DNA of 64,000 nucleotides from Hymenobacter psychrotolerans DSM 18569 (lineage in GTDB: Bacteria; Bacteroidota; Bacteroidia; Cytophagales; Hymenobacteraceae): assembly GCF_900142395.1 (NCBI RefSeq), contig NZ_FRAS01000011.1, positions 62,001 to 126,000 of the forward strand. Direction: 5' to 3'. This document shows positions 42,698 through 50,748 of this stretch, piece after piece. The notes under the pieces are model-generated. The model saw only the letters and a program-made list of their open reading frames with translations, did no database searches and was not told the origin of the DNA. The stretch's first letter is position 1. Each line of letters opens with the position of its first letter. A program made the translations under genes and the position numbers.

Positions 42698-44320
42698 CTA
42701 CCGGATTTCCGTTAGGTAGACTGGCCCGAAGGAAGTCGGAAACGAATCTGTACGGGCCAGCTGAAAGCCCTGCAGCAAGTGCCGCTGGGCTTCGTCGCCG
42801 CCCTGCGTGAGGCGGGCCCGGTCCAGCAGCTGCGGGCCGTCCAGCGCATCAGTATAGACGGGCTGCCCCGCCGCAAGTCGCTCCTGCAGCCACTCCCGGA
42901 ATTGCTCCGGCGACTGGCCTTGCTTGCGGGCCAGCAGCGCCGGGGCGGGCAGAACGGACCGTGGCCCCGCCGGCCGGCCGGTAAGGTAGTGCAGCTGATT
43001 CAGCACCAGATTGGGGTCGGCGAGCAGCCAGTACGCTGCCGGCCCCCGGCTGATACGGGCCAGCAGCGGGGCAGTATTGATGATGCGCAGCAGGTGGGCC
43101 GGCAGCAGGCCAAACGTCAGGTTCCAGAGCAGCAGCGCGGCGCCAGCCACTGCCACTGGCCGGGCCGGCCAGCGGTACGGCGCCAGTAACAACACGAGCA
43201 GCGGCGGTAGCATCACCATAAACTCGGCATTCCCGGCGGCCCACAACGCACAGGCCAATTGCAGCAGCAGGATCAGCAGGTGCGTTCTGAAAAACAACTT
43301 CCCGGCTTCGGCAACACTTCCGGCCGCGGCGGGTACTACTGGTTGTGGCGCGGCTTCGCGTTTGCTTTTCCACCAGCTCCACCCGGCATACAGCATCAGC
43401 CCGGTGCATAGCAGCGCTACTGCCGCCAGGGCAGGCCAACGCAGCAGCAGCGCCAGCGTGGTGCCATGCAGCTGCACCCAGGTTCGGAGCAGGCTAATGC
43501 CGGTGAGCAGCAGCGTATGGCCGGAAGGCGCCGCGCCCGCGTGCCCCTGATACAGTTCGTAGAAAACAAAGCGCCAGAAGGCCGTCGGCGTAAAAGGCAG
43601 GTCCCAGGTGGGCAGGGCGGCTACGTAGGCCGCCGGCACCAGCAGCGCCGGCAGCATGTAGAGTCCGGCGGCTCTCCGGCGCCCCTTCTGCCCCGACGAC
43701 AGCACGATACCCAGCAACAAACCCAGTCCCCAGAAAGCATGAATCTGGTGCAGCAGGGCAGCTCCGGCTGCCCACGCGCCTGCAGCCACCCAACTGTCGG
43801 CACCACCTTGCCCGCTTATGCCCCGCCACCAGCTCCGGCTGGCCAGCAACGACAGCAACAGCGGCAGGATGTACGTTTCGTTTTCGGTGGCGAAACGCAG
43901 CATTCCGAAGCTGCTGCCAGCTACCAGCAGCCAGCCGGCCACCGGCGCGGCTGGCCCACCTACGGAACGCAGCAGGCTGCGCAGTACCAGCAGGCAGCCG
44001 CCAAATGCCAGGGCATTCATGGCTTTCAGGGCCGCCAGCGCATCTACAGAAGCTGGCAGCAGCTGCGTCCAGAGCCAGCCCACGGCATTGTAGAGCAGGT
44101 GGTGGGGCAGCAGCAGCTCGTGGCCGTGGCGCACGCAGGCCGCGTAGTACCAGGCATCAGTAGTGGAGTTGTGAGTGGGCAGCAGCAGCGCCAGCATCGT
44201 CAGCAGCAGCACTACGGTCCATTCGGCGCGGGCGTGGCGGGGGCTGGAAGTGGACGGCGGGGCGGTGGGATTCAATACGGAAGGCAGCTGACTCACAAAT
44301 ATGCGCTTCTGCCGGCTCAA
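42698..44320 (-). CDS. Large polytopic membrane protein, GT-C-like, coupled to rodA
   Basis: A 540-residue membrane protein with about ten helices. The first loop contains HNSTTDAWYYAACVRHGHELLLPHHLLYN, in two stretches, with a D-x-W-Y-Y pattern typical of dolichol-mannosyltransferase-like GT-C proteins. The C-terminal ~120 residues are soluble. It would start at TTG 44320, overlapping the rodA stop (TTGA), which indicates translational coupling to the elongation operon. A GTG at 44296 is an alternative start. The role in cell-wall growth is suggested only by its position after rodA. Confidence 0.72.
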   Translation of the reverse strand: MSRQKRIFVSQLPSVLNPTAPPSTSSPRHARAEWTVVLLLTMLALLLPTHNSTTDAWYYAACVRHGHELLLPHHLLYNAVGWLWTQLLPASVDALAALKAMNALAFGGCLLVLRSLLRSVGGPAAPVAGWLLVAGSSFGMLRFATENETYILPLLLSLLASRSWWRGISGQGGADSWVAAGAWAAGAALLHQIHAFWGLGLLLGIVLSSGQKGRRRAAGLYMLPALLVPAAYVAALPTWDLPFTPTAFWRFVFYELYQGHAGAAPSGHTLLLTGISLLRTWVQLHGTTLALLLRWPALAAVALLCTGLMLYAGWSWWKSKREAAPQPVVPAAAGSVAEAGKLFFRTHLLILLLQLACALWAAGNAEFMVMLPPLLVLLLAPYRWPARPVAVAGAALLLWNLTFGLLPAHLLRIINTAPLLARISRGPAAYWLLADPNLVLNQLHYLTGRPAGPRSVLPAPALLARKQGQSPEQFREWLQERLAAGQPVYTDALDGPQLLDRARLTQGGDEAQRHLLQGFQLARTDSFPTSFGPVYLTEIR

Positions 44321-45621
44321 TACCGTTCCAGATCCTGCTTGCGGTAGGCATCAATGCCCAGCAGAATGAACAGCAAAATGGTGAACGACCACAGCGAGGA
44401 ACCGCCGTAGCTGAACAGCGGCAGCGGAATGCCCACCACCGGCGCCAGCCCAATCGTCATGCCGATGTTGATGGCAAAGTGGAAGAAGAAGATGCTGGCC
44501 ACGCAGTAGCCATAGGTGCGCCCAAACACCGATTTCTGGCGCTCCGCTACGTACAAGATCCGCCAGAGCAGCGCTACAAACAGCACAATCACGACCATCG
44601 TGCCCAGCCAGCCCCACTCCTCCCCGATGGTGCAGAAGATAAAGTCGGTGCTTTGCGCGGGCACGAAGTCGAATTTGGTTTGGGTGCCCTGCAGGAAGCC
44701 TTTGCCGGAAAAGCCGCCCGAGCCGATGGCAATCTTGGACTGCGTCACGTTCCAGCCCACGCCCAGCGGATCGGCGGAGGGGTTGATGAGCACTTCGATT
44801 CGCTTGCGCTGGTGGGGCTGCAGCACGTTGTTAAAGAAGAAATCAACCCCGAACACCATCCCGATTACCACCGCCCAGACTCCCACGGACACGGGCAGAT
44901 GGTGGCGCAGCACCTTGTTGTTGAACACGAACACCAACCCCAGAATCAGGGTGAAGGCAGCTACCAGCCATACTTTGGGCACCAGCAGGGCCAGAATCAG
45001 AATGATGGCCGCCGCCGCCAGAATCACCAGAATCAGCGGCGACATGCCTTCGCGGAAATACGCCAGCAGAAACGCCGCAAATACCAGCGCCTGCCCGGTT
45101 TCGTTGGCGGCCAGAATCAGCAGCGGCGGCAGCAGCGTGAGGCCGGCCAGCACGGCCTGGTCGCGGAAGTTCTGCTGGCGCAGGTTGATGCTGGCCATGT
45201 AGCGCGACACGGCCAGCGCCGTCACGAACTTGGCAAACTCGGCCGGCTGCAGCCGCATCGGGCCCAGCTCCAGCCACGACCGGGAGCCGCCGATGGGCCG
45301 GGCAATAAAGGGCGTGATGATGAGCAGCACAATCATGCCGCCGTAGAGCACAAACGCAAATGTGTCGTAGGCTTTGTAGTCGATGACGAGCAGCACCACA
45401 ATCAGCACCACGGCCGTCCCGATCCACAGAATCTGCTTGAACCAGTCGAAAACCAGCAGCTGCTGAAAGCTCAGATTGCCGAACAGACTGCCGTTGGTTG
45501 GCGCATCGGGCGAGTAGCTGGCCGCGTACACGCTGGCCCAGCCCAGCAGCACCATCAGAAAATAAATTCCGACCGTCACCCAATCGATGCTGCGCGAATA
45601 TCTGGCGGGAGAAGAGGGCAT
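44317..45621 (-). CDS. rodA: Rod shape-determining protein RodA (SEDS peptidoglycan polymerase)
   Basis: SEDS-family glycosyltransferase that polymerises lipid II during cell elongation. The 434 residues include about ten helices. Family segments: IDWVTVGIYFLMVLLGWASVYAAS at the N-terminus (two stretches), GGSRSWLELGPMRLQPAEFAK (about 118-138; the QPAEFAK motif), a periplasmic loop with HQRKRIEVLINPSADPLGVGWNV, and late GEEWGWLGTM plus GIPLPLFSYGGSS. It follows PBP2 directly on the same strand with a 9-base gap, forming the usual RodA-PBP2 pair. Confidence 0.95.
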   Translation of the reverse strand: MPSSPARYSRSIDWVTVGIYFLMVLLGWASVYAASYSPDAPTNGSLFGNLSFQQLLVFDWFKQILWIGTAVVLIVVLLVIDYKAYDTFAFVLYGGMIVLLIITPFIARPIGGSRSWLELGPMRLQPAEFAKFVTALAVSRYMASINLRQQNFRDQAVLAGLTLLPPLLILAANETGQALVFAAFLLAYFREGMSPLILVILAAAAIILILALLVPKVWLVAAFTLILGLVFVFNNKVLRHHLPVSVGVWAVVIGMVFGVDFFFNNVLQPHQRKRIEVLINPSADPLGVGWNVTQSKIAIGSGGFSGKGFLQGTQTKFDFVPAQSTDFIFCTIGEEWGWLGTMVVIVLFVALLWRILYVAERQKSVFGRTYGYCVASIFFFHFAINIGMTIGLAPVVGIPLPLFSYGGSSLWSFTILLFILLGIDAYRKQDLERY

Positions 45622-45630
45622 CAGGAAAAA

Positions 45631-47469
45631 CTAACGTTTGCGGATAAACCGTTCGGCCGGGCCCTGCAGCCAGTTTTCCCAGCGTTTGCGCCAGGGGGCA
45701 ATGTCGCCGCGCAGGTATTTTTCGATCATCAGTGAGGCCATAGGAGCGGCCGATGAGCCGCCGAAGCCCGCATTTTCGATGAACACGACAATGGCAATCT
45801 TGGGGTCTTCGGCGGGGGCGAAGGCGGCGAACGTAGCGTGGTCGGCGCCGTGGCGGTTCTGTACGGTACCGGTTTTGCCGGCCACCGAAATGCCCACATC
45901 CAGCAGCGACGCACTGTTGGCCGTGCCGCCGCGGGCATCCACCACCTGCTGCATGCCGGGAATGATGGTTTCGAAGTATCTCGGGTCCACGACCGTGGTG
46001 TGCCGCTCCCGGAACTGCGGCAGCGGCCCGCCATTGCCGATTCCTTTCACGAAATGCGGCGTGTAGTAGTAGCCCCGGTTGGCGATGGTAGCCATAACGT
46101 TGGCCATCTGCAGGCCCGTAATGCCCATTTCGCCCTGCCCGATGGAGAGCGAGTAGATGGTGCGGAAATTCCAGCGGTGAAAGCCGTAGGCCTTGTCGTA
46201 GAAGTCCGAGGTCGGAATCAGGCCCCTTTTCTCCTGCGAGATATCCACGCCCAGCTTTTCGCCCAGCCCGAAGGTCATTACCTGCCGCCGCCACTCGCTG
46301 TAGCCCAGGCGCACATCCTCGAAGCGGTTGGTAGAGCGCCCGCGCAGCACGGCCGTGCGCATCACCTGGTAGAAATAAGGGTTGCAGCTGTTTTTGATGG
46401 CAATGCTGACGTTGTAGGGGTGCTCGTGGCGGTGGGTGCAGCGCACCAGCTTCCAGTTGCAGTCGAAGCTGGTCTGCGGCGTCACGACGCCCATTTGCAG
46501 CGCCACCAGCTCATTTACCAGCTTAAACACCGAGCCCGGCGGGTAGGTGGCCATCAGGGGGCGGTTGAAGAGCGGCTTGGCCGTGTCCTGCAGCAGCTCC
46601 ATGTAGCGGTTGCCCATGCCCTTGCCCGTCAGCACCGACGGCTCGAAACCCGGCGCCGACACCATGGCCAGAATTTCGCCGGTTTTGGGGTCGAGGGCCA
46701 CAATGGAGCCGCGCTTGTTCTGCATCAGCATCTCGCCATACTTCTGCAGCTCGATGTCGATGCTGGTGTGCAGATCCTGCCCGGCCACCGACAGCGTATC
46801 GTACTCACCGTCGCGGAACGAGCCTTTCTCGATGCCGCGCACATTGACCATACGGTACTGCACGCCGCGCTTGCCCATCAGCTGCTCCTCGTAGAACGAC
46901 TCCAGCCCCGAAATGCCCAGAAAGTCGCCGGGCAGGTACTTGGCGTACTTCTCTTTTTCGAGGAAAGCCGGCGTGATGGCGCCCACGTAGCCCAGCGCGT
47001 GGGCCATATTCTCGGTACGGTAGGAGCGCGCCATCCGGGCTTTGATGGTGAAGCCGGGAAAGTCGATGAGGTTGTCCTGAATGGCGGCCAGCTCGGGCGT
47101 GCTCAGGTTCTGGACCAGCGGCGAGGCCTTCACGCGGGAGTGGGCGCGGGCCGTTTTCAGGGCCTCGCGCACTTCTTCCAGCGGCAGCTGCAGCAGCTGG
47201 CAGAAGCGTACGGTATCGAGCTGCTTCACCTCGCGCGGCACCACCATCAGGTCGTAGACGGGCGTGTTCTGCACCAGCAGCTGGCCTTTGCGGTCATAGA
47301 TCAGGCCGCGGTAGGGCACCTGCACAATGCGCTGCAGCGTGTTGCGGTCGGCGGCCAGCTTGTAGCTGCCATCGAGCACCTGAATGTAGAAAAGCCGGGC
47401 TCCGAAGGTGAGAGCAACGGCCAGAAAAATAGCCGCCACCACAAACCGGCGTCCTTCGAGATATTGCAA
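45631..47469 (-). CDS. mrdA: Penicillin-binding protein 2 (class B transpeptidase)
   Basis: Peptidoglycan transpeptidase of the elongasome, 612 residues. One N-terminal membrane anchor (about 10-28), a PBP dimerisation domain (about 50-230), then the transpeptidase domain. Catalytic motifs: Ser313-Val-Phe-Lys316 (PPGSVFKLV), Ser361-Cys-Asn363 (KNSCNPYFYQ) and Lys532-Thr-Gly534 (VAGKTGTVQN). Motif order and size fit PBP2. It is the fourth gene of mreB-mreC-mreD-mrdA-rodA. A gap of about 125 bases separates it from mreD. Confidence 0.95.
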   Translation of the reverse strand: MQYLEGRRFVVAAIFLAVALTFGARLFYIQVLDGSYKLAADRNTLQRIVQVPYRGLIYDRKGQLLVQNTPVYDLMVVPREVKQLDTVRFCQLLQLPLEEVREALKTARAHSRVKASPLVQNLSTPELAAIQDNLIDFPGFTIKARMARSYRTENMAHALGYVGAITPAFLEKEKYAKYLPGDFLGISGLESFYEEQLMGKRGVQYRMVNVRGIEKGSFRDGEYDTLSVAGQDLHTSIDIELQKYGEMLMQNKRGSIVALDPKTGEILAMVSAPGFEPSVLTGKGMGNRYMELLQDTAKPLFNRPLMATYPPGSVFKLVNELVALQMGVVTPQTSFDCNWKLVRCTHRHEHPYNVSIAIKNSCNPYFYQVMRTAVLRGRSTNRFEDVRLGYSEWRRQVMTFGLGEKLGVDISQEKRGLIPTSDFYDKAYGFHRWNFRTIYSLSIGQGEMGITGLQMANVMATIANRGYYYTPHFVKGIGNGGPLPQFRERHTTVVDPRYFETIIPGMQQVVDARGGTANSASLLDVGISVAGKTGTVQNRHGADHATFAAFAPAEDPKIAIVVFIENAGFGGSSAAPMASLMIEKYLRGDIAPWRKRWENWLQGPAERFIRKR

Positions 47470-47594
47470 AGCGTGTGTTCTGAAAGAAAAGCACTTGCGG
47501 CCGGGCGGCCGGATTCACAAAGGTACGGCCCGGCTGCCTTTCTACCAGCTATATAGTTGCGCTACCAACGGGACGGCCGCGGGGCCGGTAGGGC

Positions 47595-48122
47595 TTAGCG
47601 GTTTCTTCGTTTGGTGGGGAAGAAAATGAGCTGGATAATGAGCAGCGTGAGGCCCGTGAACAGGGTGCTGGCTACCACCTTCACCAGCGTAAGCCCAAAC
47701 GCCTGGAAGCTGCCCAGCTCCAGCAGAAAAAACGCCGTGTGGTGCAGCCCGATCAGCAGGGCCATGTACACCACAAACCACTGCCCGCCCATCTGGTGCA
47801 CGTTCACCGAGTCCTGGGTTTCGTAGCCGTCGCGCGGGGTGAGCAGGCGCAGCACCCAGGGCCGCAGGTAGCACAGCAGCACGGCCGCCGCCGCGTGCAC
47901 GCCCCCCGTGTCGTAGAAGATGTCCATCAGCAGCCCCGTGCCGAAACCCAGCACCAGCTGCAGCACAATGGGCGTACCGATGGGCAGAAACAGCAGGAAG
48001 CCGAGGTAAAAGAAGCACCAGCCCAGATCAAACAGGGCCAGCCTGCTTACCAGCAGCATGTGCACGGCCATGTAGAACACAAAGCGCAGCAGCTGAATCA
48101 GCAGTGTTCCTACTCCCTTCAT
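47595..48122 (-). CDS. mreD: Rod shape-determining protein MreD
   Basis: Small membrane component of the elongasome, 175 residues with about five helices. The segment VLQLVLGFGTGLLMDIFYDTGGVHAAAAVLL (two stretches, about 57-85) carries the MreD-typical G-x-x-D...G-x-H/A pattern. Its ATG overlaps the mreC stop by 4 bases (ATGA), so translation is coupled. Start 48122 is fixed by that overlap. It connects MreC to RodA/PBP2, as known for the family. Confidence 0.92.
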   Translation of the reverse strand: MKGVGTLLIQLLRFVFYMAVHMLLVSRLALFDLGWCFFYLGFLLFLPIGTPIVLQLVLGFGTGLLMDIFYDTGGVHAAAAVLLCYLRPWVLRLLTPRDGYETQDSVNVHQMGGQWFVVYMALLIGLHHTAFFLLELGSFQAFGLTLVKVVASTLFTGLTLLIIQLIFFPTKRRNR

Positions 48123-49045
48123 GGCCGCTCCTCCCCTTCCGGCTTCATGCCGGCTTTCAGCTCCAGCGTGTCGCGCTCCACTTTCGGGCGCGGATTCACC
48201 ACGTACACGTAGGTCAGGTTCGAGAAATCAACGGCCAGCCGCACCCGCACGGTCCAGAAATTCTTGTCGGCCTCCTTCACAAACGAGTCGATGGTGCCGA
48301 TGATGACGCCTTCCGGAAACAGCGCATTGTAGCCGGAGGTAACGATGGTGTCGCCGCGCACGAGTTTATTCTGGCGCGGAATGTAGTCGAGCAGCGCGTG
48401 CTCGAAGTCGTCGCCGGGCCACTTGATACTGCCAAAGGTGCCGTCGCGCTTGATTTTGGCCGATATGGACGTTTTAGAATGCAGCAGCGAGGTAACGGTG
48501 GCGTAGTGCTCACTGGCCACTTTCACGCGGCCCACTACCCCCGACGCCGCCAGCACGCCCATTCCCGGCCGGATGCCCTGCTGGGTGCCTACGTTCAAGG
48601 TCAGATAGTTATCCACACGGCGCAGGGAGTTATTCACAACCCGGGCCGGAATAAGCGGATAATCCGGGTCGCGGGTGGGCAGCGTGCGCAGCCCCAGCAG
48701 CAGCGAATCGGGGTGCGGCAGGCGGGCCATGCGCGCCCGCGACGCACTATCCTGGGGCACGGGCAGGCTGTCGGCTTCGCGGCGGCTCAGGTCGGAGCGG
48801 TAGAGCTGCTGGCGTAGCAAGGCGTTTTCCTGCACCAGTCCCTGATTGATGCTGACCAGACGGAAGTAGTCGAAAACCTGCGTCCGCGCGTCCAGCACCT
48901 GCCCTACATAGGCGTTGGCCGAGTTGAAAAACGCTGCTCGCTGGTAGGTGCTGTTGCGCACCAGCAGATACAAGCTCACCACTTCCAGCAACGCAAACAC
49001 GAGCATGCCCCGATAGCGAAACAGAAAAGCGAACAGGTTATTCAT
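48119..49045 (-). CDS. mreC: Rod shape-determining protein MreC
   Basis: Periplasmic scaffold of the elongasome, 308 residues. It has one N-terminal membrane helix (about 10-27, GMLVFALLEVVSLYLLV), a coiled-coil-like region (about 45-95: INQGLVQENALLRQQLYRSD) and a beta-barrel domain (about 110-290) with ARVVNNSLRRVDNYLTLNVG and GVVGRVKVASEHYATVTSLL. The C-terminal tail is charged. It lies between mreB and mreD; a 29-bp inverted repeat separates it from mreB. Confidence 0.94.
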   Translation of the reverse strand: MNNLFAFLFRYRGMLVFALLEVVSLYLLVRNSTYQRAAFFNSANAYVGQVLDARTQVFDYFRLVSINQGLVQENALLRQQLYRSDLSRREADSLPVPQDSASRARMARLPHPDSLLLGLRTLPTRDPDYPLIPARVVNNSLRRVDNYLTLNVGTQQGIRPGMGVLAASGVVGRVKVASEHYATVTSLLHSKTSISAKIKRDGTFGSIKWPGDDFEHALLDYIPRQNKLVRGDTIVTSGYNALFPEGVIIGTIDSFVKEADKNFWTVRVRLAVDFSNLTYVYVVNPRPKVERDTLELKAGMKPEGEERP

Positions 49046-49058
49046 GAATCAACTACAA

Positions 49059-49129
49059 GTGAGGAACGAACAGGAGGAACAGGGAATGATTCGAGCTGAA
49101 ATTCCCTGTTCCTCCTGTTCGTTCCTCAC
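49059..49129. repeat. Perfect 29-bp inverted repeat between mreB and mreC
   Basis: Arms at 49059-49087 and 49101-49129 are exact complements with a 13-base loop (core GAGGAACGAACAGGAGGAAC). It lies between the mreC start and the mreB stop, so it forms a hairpin inside the mreB-C transcript, analogous to the nuo junction elements. There is no T-run. Confidence 0.9.
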
Positions 49130-49133
49130 CGAA

Positions 49134-50159
49134 TTACGTCAGCAGAACGCTGCGGAAGGCCTGAATATTCTTGATGGCAGCACCCGTGCCGCGCACTACC
49201 GCCCGCAACGGGTCTTCGGCAATGTGAATGGGCAGCTTGGTTTTGGCCGCCAGGCGCTTGTCGAGGCCGCGCAGCAGGGCGCCGCCGCCGGTCAGGTGGA
49301 TGCCGTTTTCGTAGATATCGGCCGACAGCTCGGGCGGGGAGATTTCCAGCGCCTTTAGCACGGCTTCCTCAATCTTAGCCACCGACTTGTCCAGCGCAAT
49401 GGCAATTTCCGACGACGTGACTTTGATAACCTTCGGAATGCCGGTCATCAGGTCGCGGCCGCGCACCTCAAAATCGGGCGGCGTTACGTCCAGCTCAGTC
49501 AGGGCCGCGCCTACTTCAATCTTGATCCGCTCCGCGGAACGCTCCCCGATCAGCAGGTTGTGCTGGCGGCGCATGTAGTCCAGAATATCCTGGTTGAAGA
49601 CGTCGCCGGCCGTTTTGATGGACTGGTCGCAGACGATGCCCGACAGCGCGATTACCGCAATTTCGGTGGTACCACCTCCAATATCGATAATCATGGAGCC
49701 CACGGGTTGCTCCACGTCGATGCCGATACCGATGGCGGCGGCCATCGGCTCCTGAATCATCCAGACTTCTTTGGCCCCGGCGTGCTCCGCGGAGTCACGC
49801 ACAGCGCGCTTTTCCACCTCCGTGATGCCCGACGGGATGCAGATGACCATGCGGTGCGAGGGCTGAAATAGCCGGGTCCGCGTGTCAATCATCTTGATCA
49901 GGCCCTTAATCATCTCCTCGGCGGCATGGAAGTCGGCAATTACGCCGTCTTTGAGGGGGCGAATGGTTTTGATATTGTCGTGGGTCTTTTCGTGCATCTG
50001 CTGCGCTTGCCGGCCCACGGCAATTACTTTATTGGTTGTACGGTCTTTGGCGATGATGCTCGGCTCGTCCACCACGATTTTATCGTTGTGAATAATGAGC
50101 GTGTTGGCCGTCCCCAAGTCAATGGCGATGTCGCTGGTCAGGAAATTAAAGAAACCCAT
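49134..50159 (-). CDS. mreB: Rod shape-determining protein MreB (actin-like)
   Basis: Bacterial actin that positions the elongasome, 341 residues. Actin-fold nucleotide motifs: DIAIDLGTANTLI (phosphate 1, about 9-21), IDIGGGTTEIAVIALSG (phosphate 2, about 162-178) and HLTGGGALLRGLDKRL (adenosine, about 285-300). The N-terminal MGFFNFLTSD contains the amphipathic membrane-binding start. It is the first gene of the operon with mreC, mreD, mrdA and rodA downstream. The 300-base upstream region holds its promoter. Confidence 0.97.
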   Translation of the reverse strand: MGFFNFLTSDIAIDLGTANTLIIHNDKIVVDEPSIIAKDRTTNKVIAVGRQAQQMHEKTHDNIKTIRPLKDGVIADFHAAEEMIKGLIKMIDTRTRLFQPSHRMVICIPSGITEVEKRAVRDSAEHAGAKEVWMIQEPMAAAIGIGIDVEQPVGSMIIDIGGGTTEIAVIALSGIVCDQSIKTAGDVFNQDILDYMRRQHNLLIGERSAERIKIEVGAALTELDVTPPDFEVRGRDLMTGIPKVIKVTSSEIAIALDKSVAKIEEAVLKALEISPPELSADIYENGIHLTGGGALLRGLDKRLAAKTKLPIHIAEDPLRAVVRGTGAAIKNIQAFRSVLLT

Positions 50160-50368
50160 TGAGTAGCGGCAGTTTAAAAGAAGGCGCCCGGATGGAGTCC
50201 GTGCAAAGTGGGCGCAAAAGTACGGAAGTTTCGGCGAAGCACAGCTGGTATAATCATGGCATGCTTATAGGCTGGCCGAAGGTATTGTGGTCATTGCGAG
50301 GCGCAACGAGTAAAGCGGGCATCTTAGTATAGTATAATTCCGGCCTACACTGGGGCTCCGTTGCTCTT
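50160..50368. promoter_or_regulatory. Upstream region of mreB with a half repeat element
   Basis: No coding frame is supported. It should hold the mreB promoter, but I do not see a convincing TAnnTTTG box on the - strand. GTCATTGCGAGGCGCAACGA near 50290-50309 resembles one arm of the type of dispersed inverted repeat seen elsewhere in the window, without its partner arm. Not otherwise explained. Confidence 0.35.
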
Positions 50369-50412
50369 CAGCAAAAAGCCCCGGCGTACGCAGACGGCGG
50401 GGCTTTTTGCTG
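50369..50412 (-). terminator. Rho-independent terminator downstream of the small membrane protein gene
   Basis: Perfect 15-bp arms at 50369-50383 and 50398-50412 (CAGCAAAAAGCCCCG) with a 14-base loop. On the - strand it follows the gene at 50460-50663. The A and T tracts lie inside the stem. Confidence 0.85.
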
Positions 50413-50459
50413 GAAAATGCGGTAGGGCTTTTGCTCGTTGGATTACGGAGGTAGGCGAA

Positions 50460-50663
50460 TTAGGCTTTTAGCTCCTGCTGGCGCAGTCGGCGGGCCCGCC
50501 GCCAACCCACTAGCCGGCCGACACTCCCTACCAGAAAACCGGCCGCCAGCAGCGTAAAGCCCAGACGGGCGCTGGCCAGATGCCCGACCCGAACAACGGC
50601 CCCACCCAGCAGCAGCAGGACGCCCACTATGTACAATAGAACTTCCAAACGGCCGGGTTTCAT
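50460..50663 (-). CDS. Small two-helix membrane protein downstream of purH
   Basis: A 67-residue protein from ATG 50663 with two hydrophobic helices (about 6-25, RLEVLLYIVGVLLLLGGAVV, and about 32-48, LGFTLLAAGFLVGSVGRLV) and a basic, glutamine-containing C-terminal tail (WRRARRLRQQELKA). Function unknown. It lies 85 bases downstream of purH on the same strand and ends before a terminator, so it may be the last gene of that transcript. A longer frame to 50705 has an alternative start but overlaps less plausible sequence. Confidence 0.68.
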   Translation of the reverse strand: MKPGRLEVLLYIVGVLLLLGGAVVRVGHLASARLGFTLLAAGFLVGSVGRLVGWRRARRLRQQELKA

Positions 50664-50748
50664 AGGTTCAGTAGCTGGTGGCGGAGCAACAATCAAGTTT
50701 AGCAAAAAAAATCCATTCTGCTACACCCGCTGCCCGGCCGCTTCTTGT

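Noticed and set aside
45838..47556. 572-codon + strand frame opposite PBP2
   Set aside because: Antisense to a transpeptidase with all catalytic motifs; no independent support.
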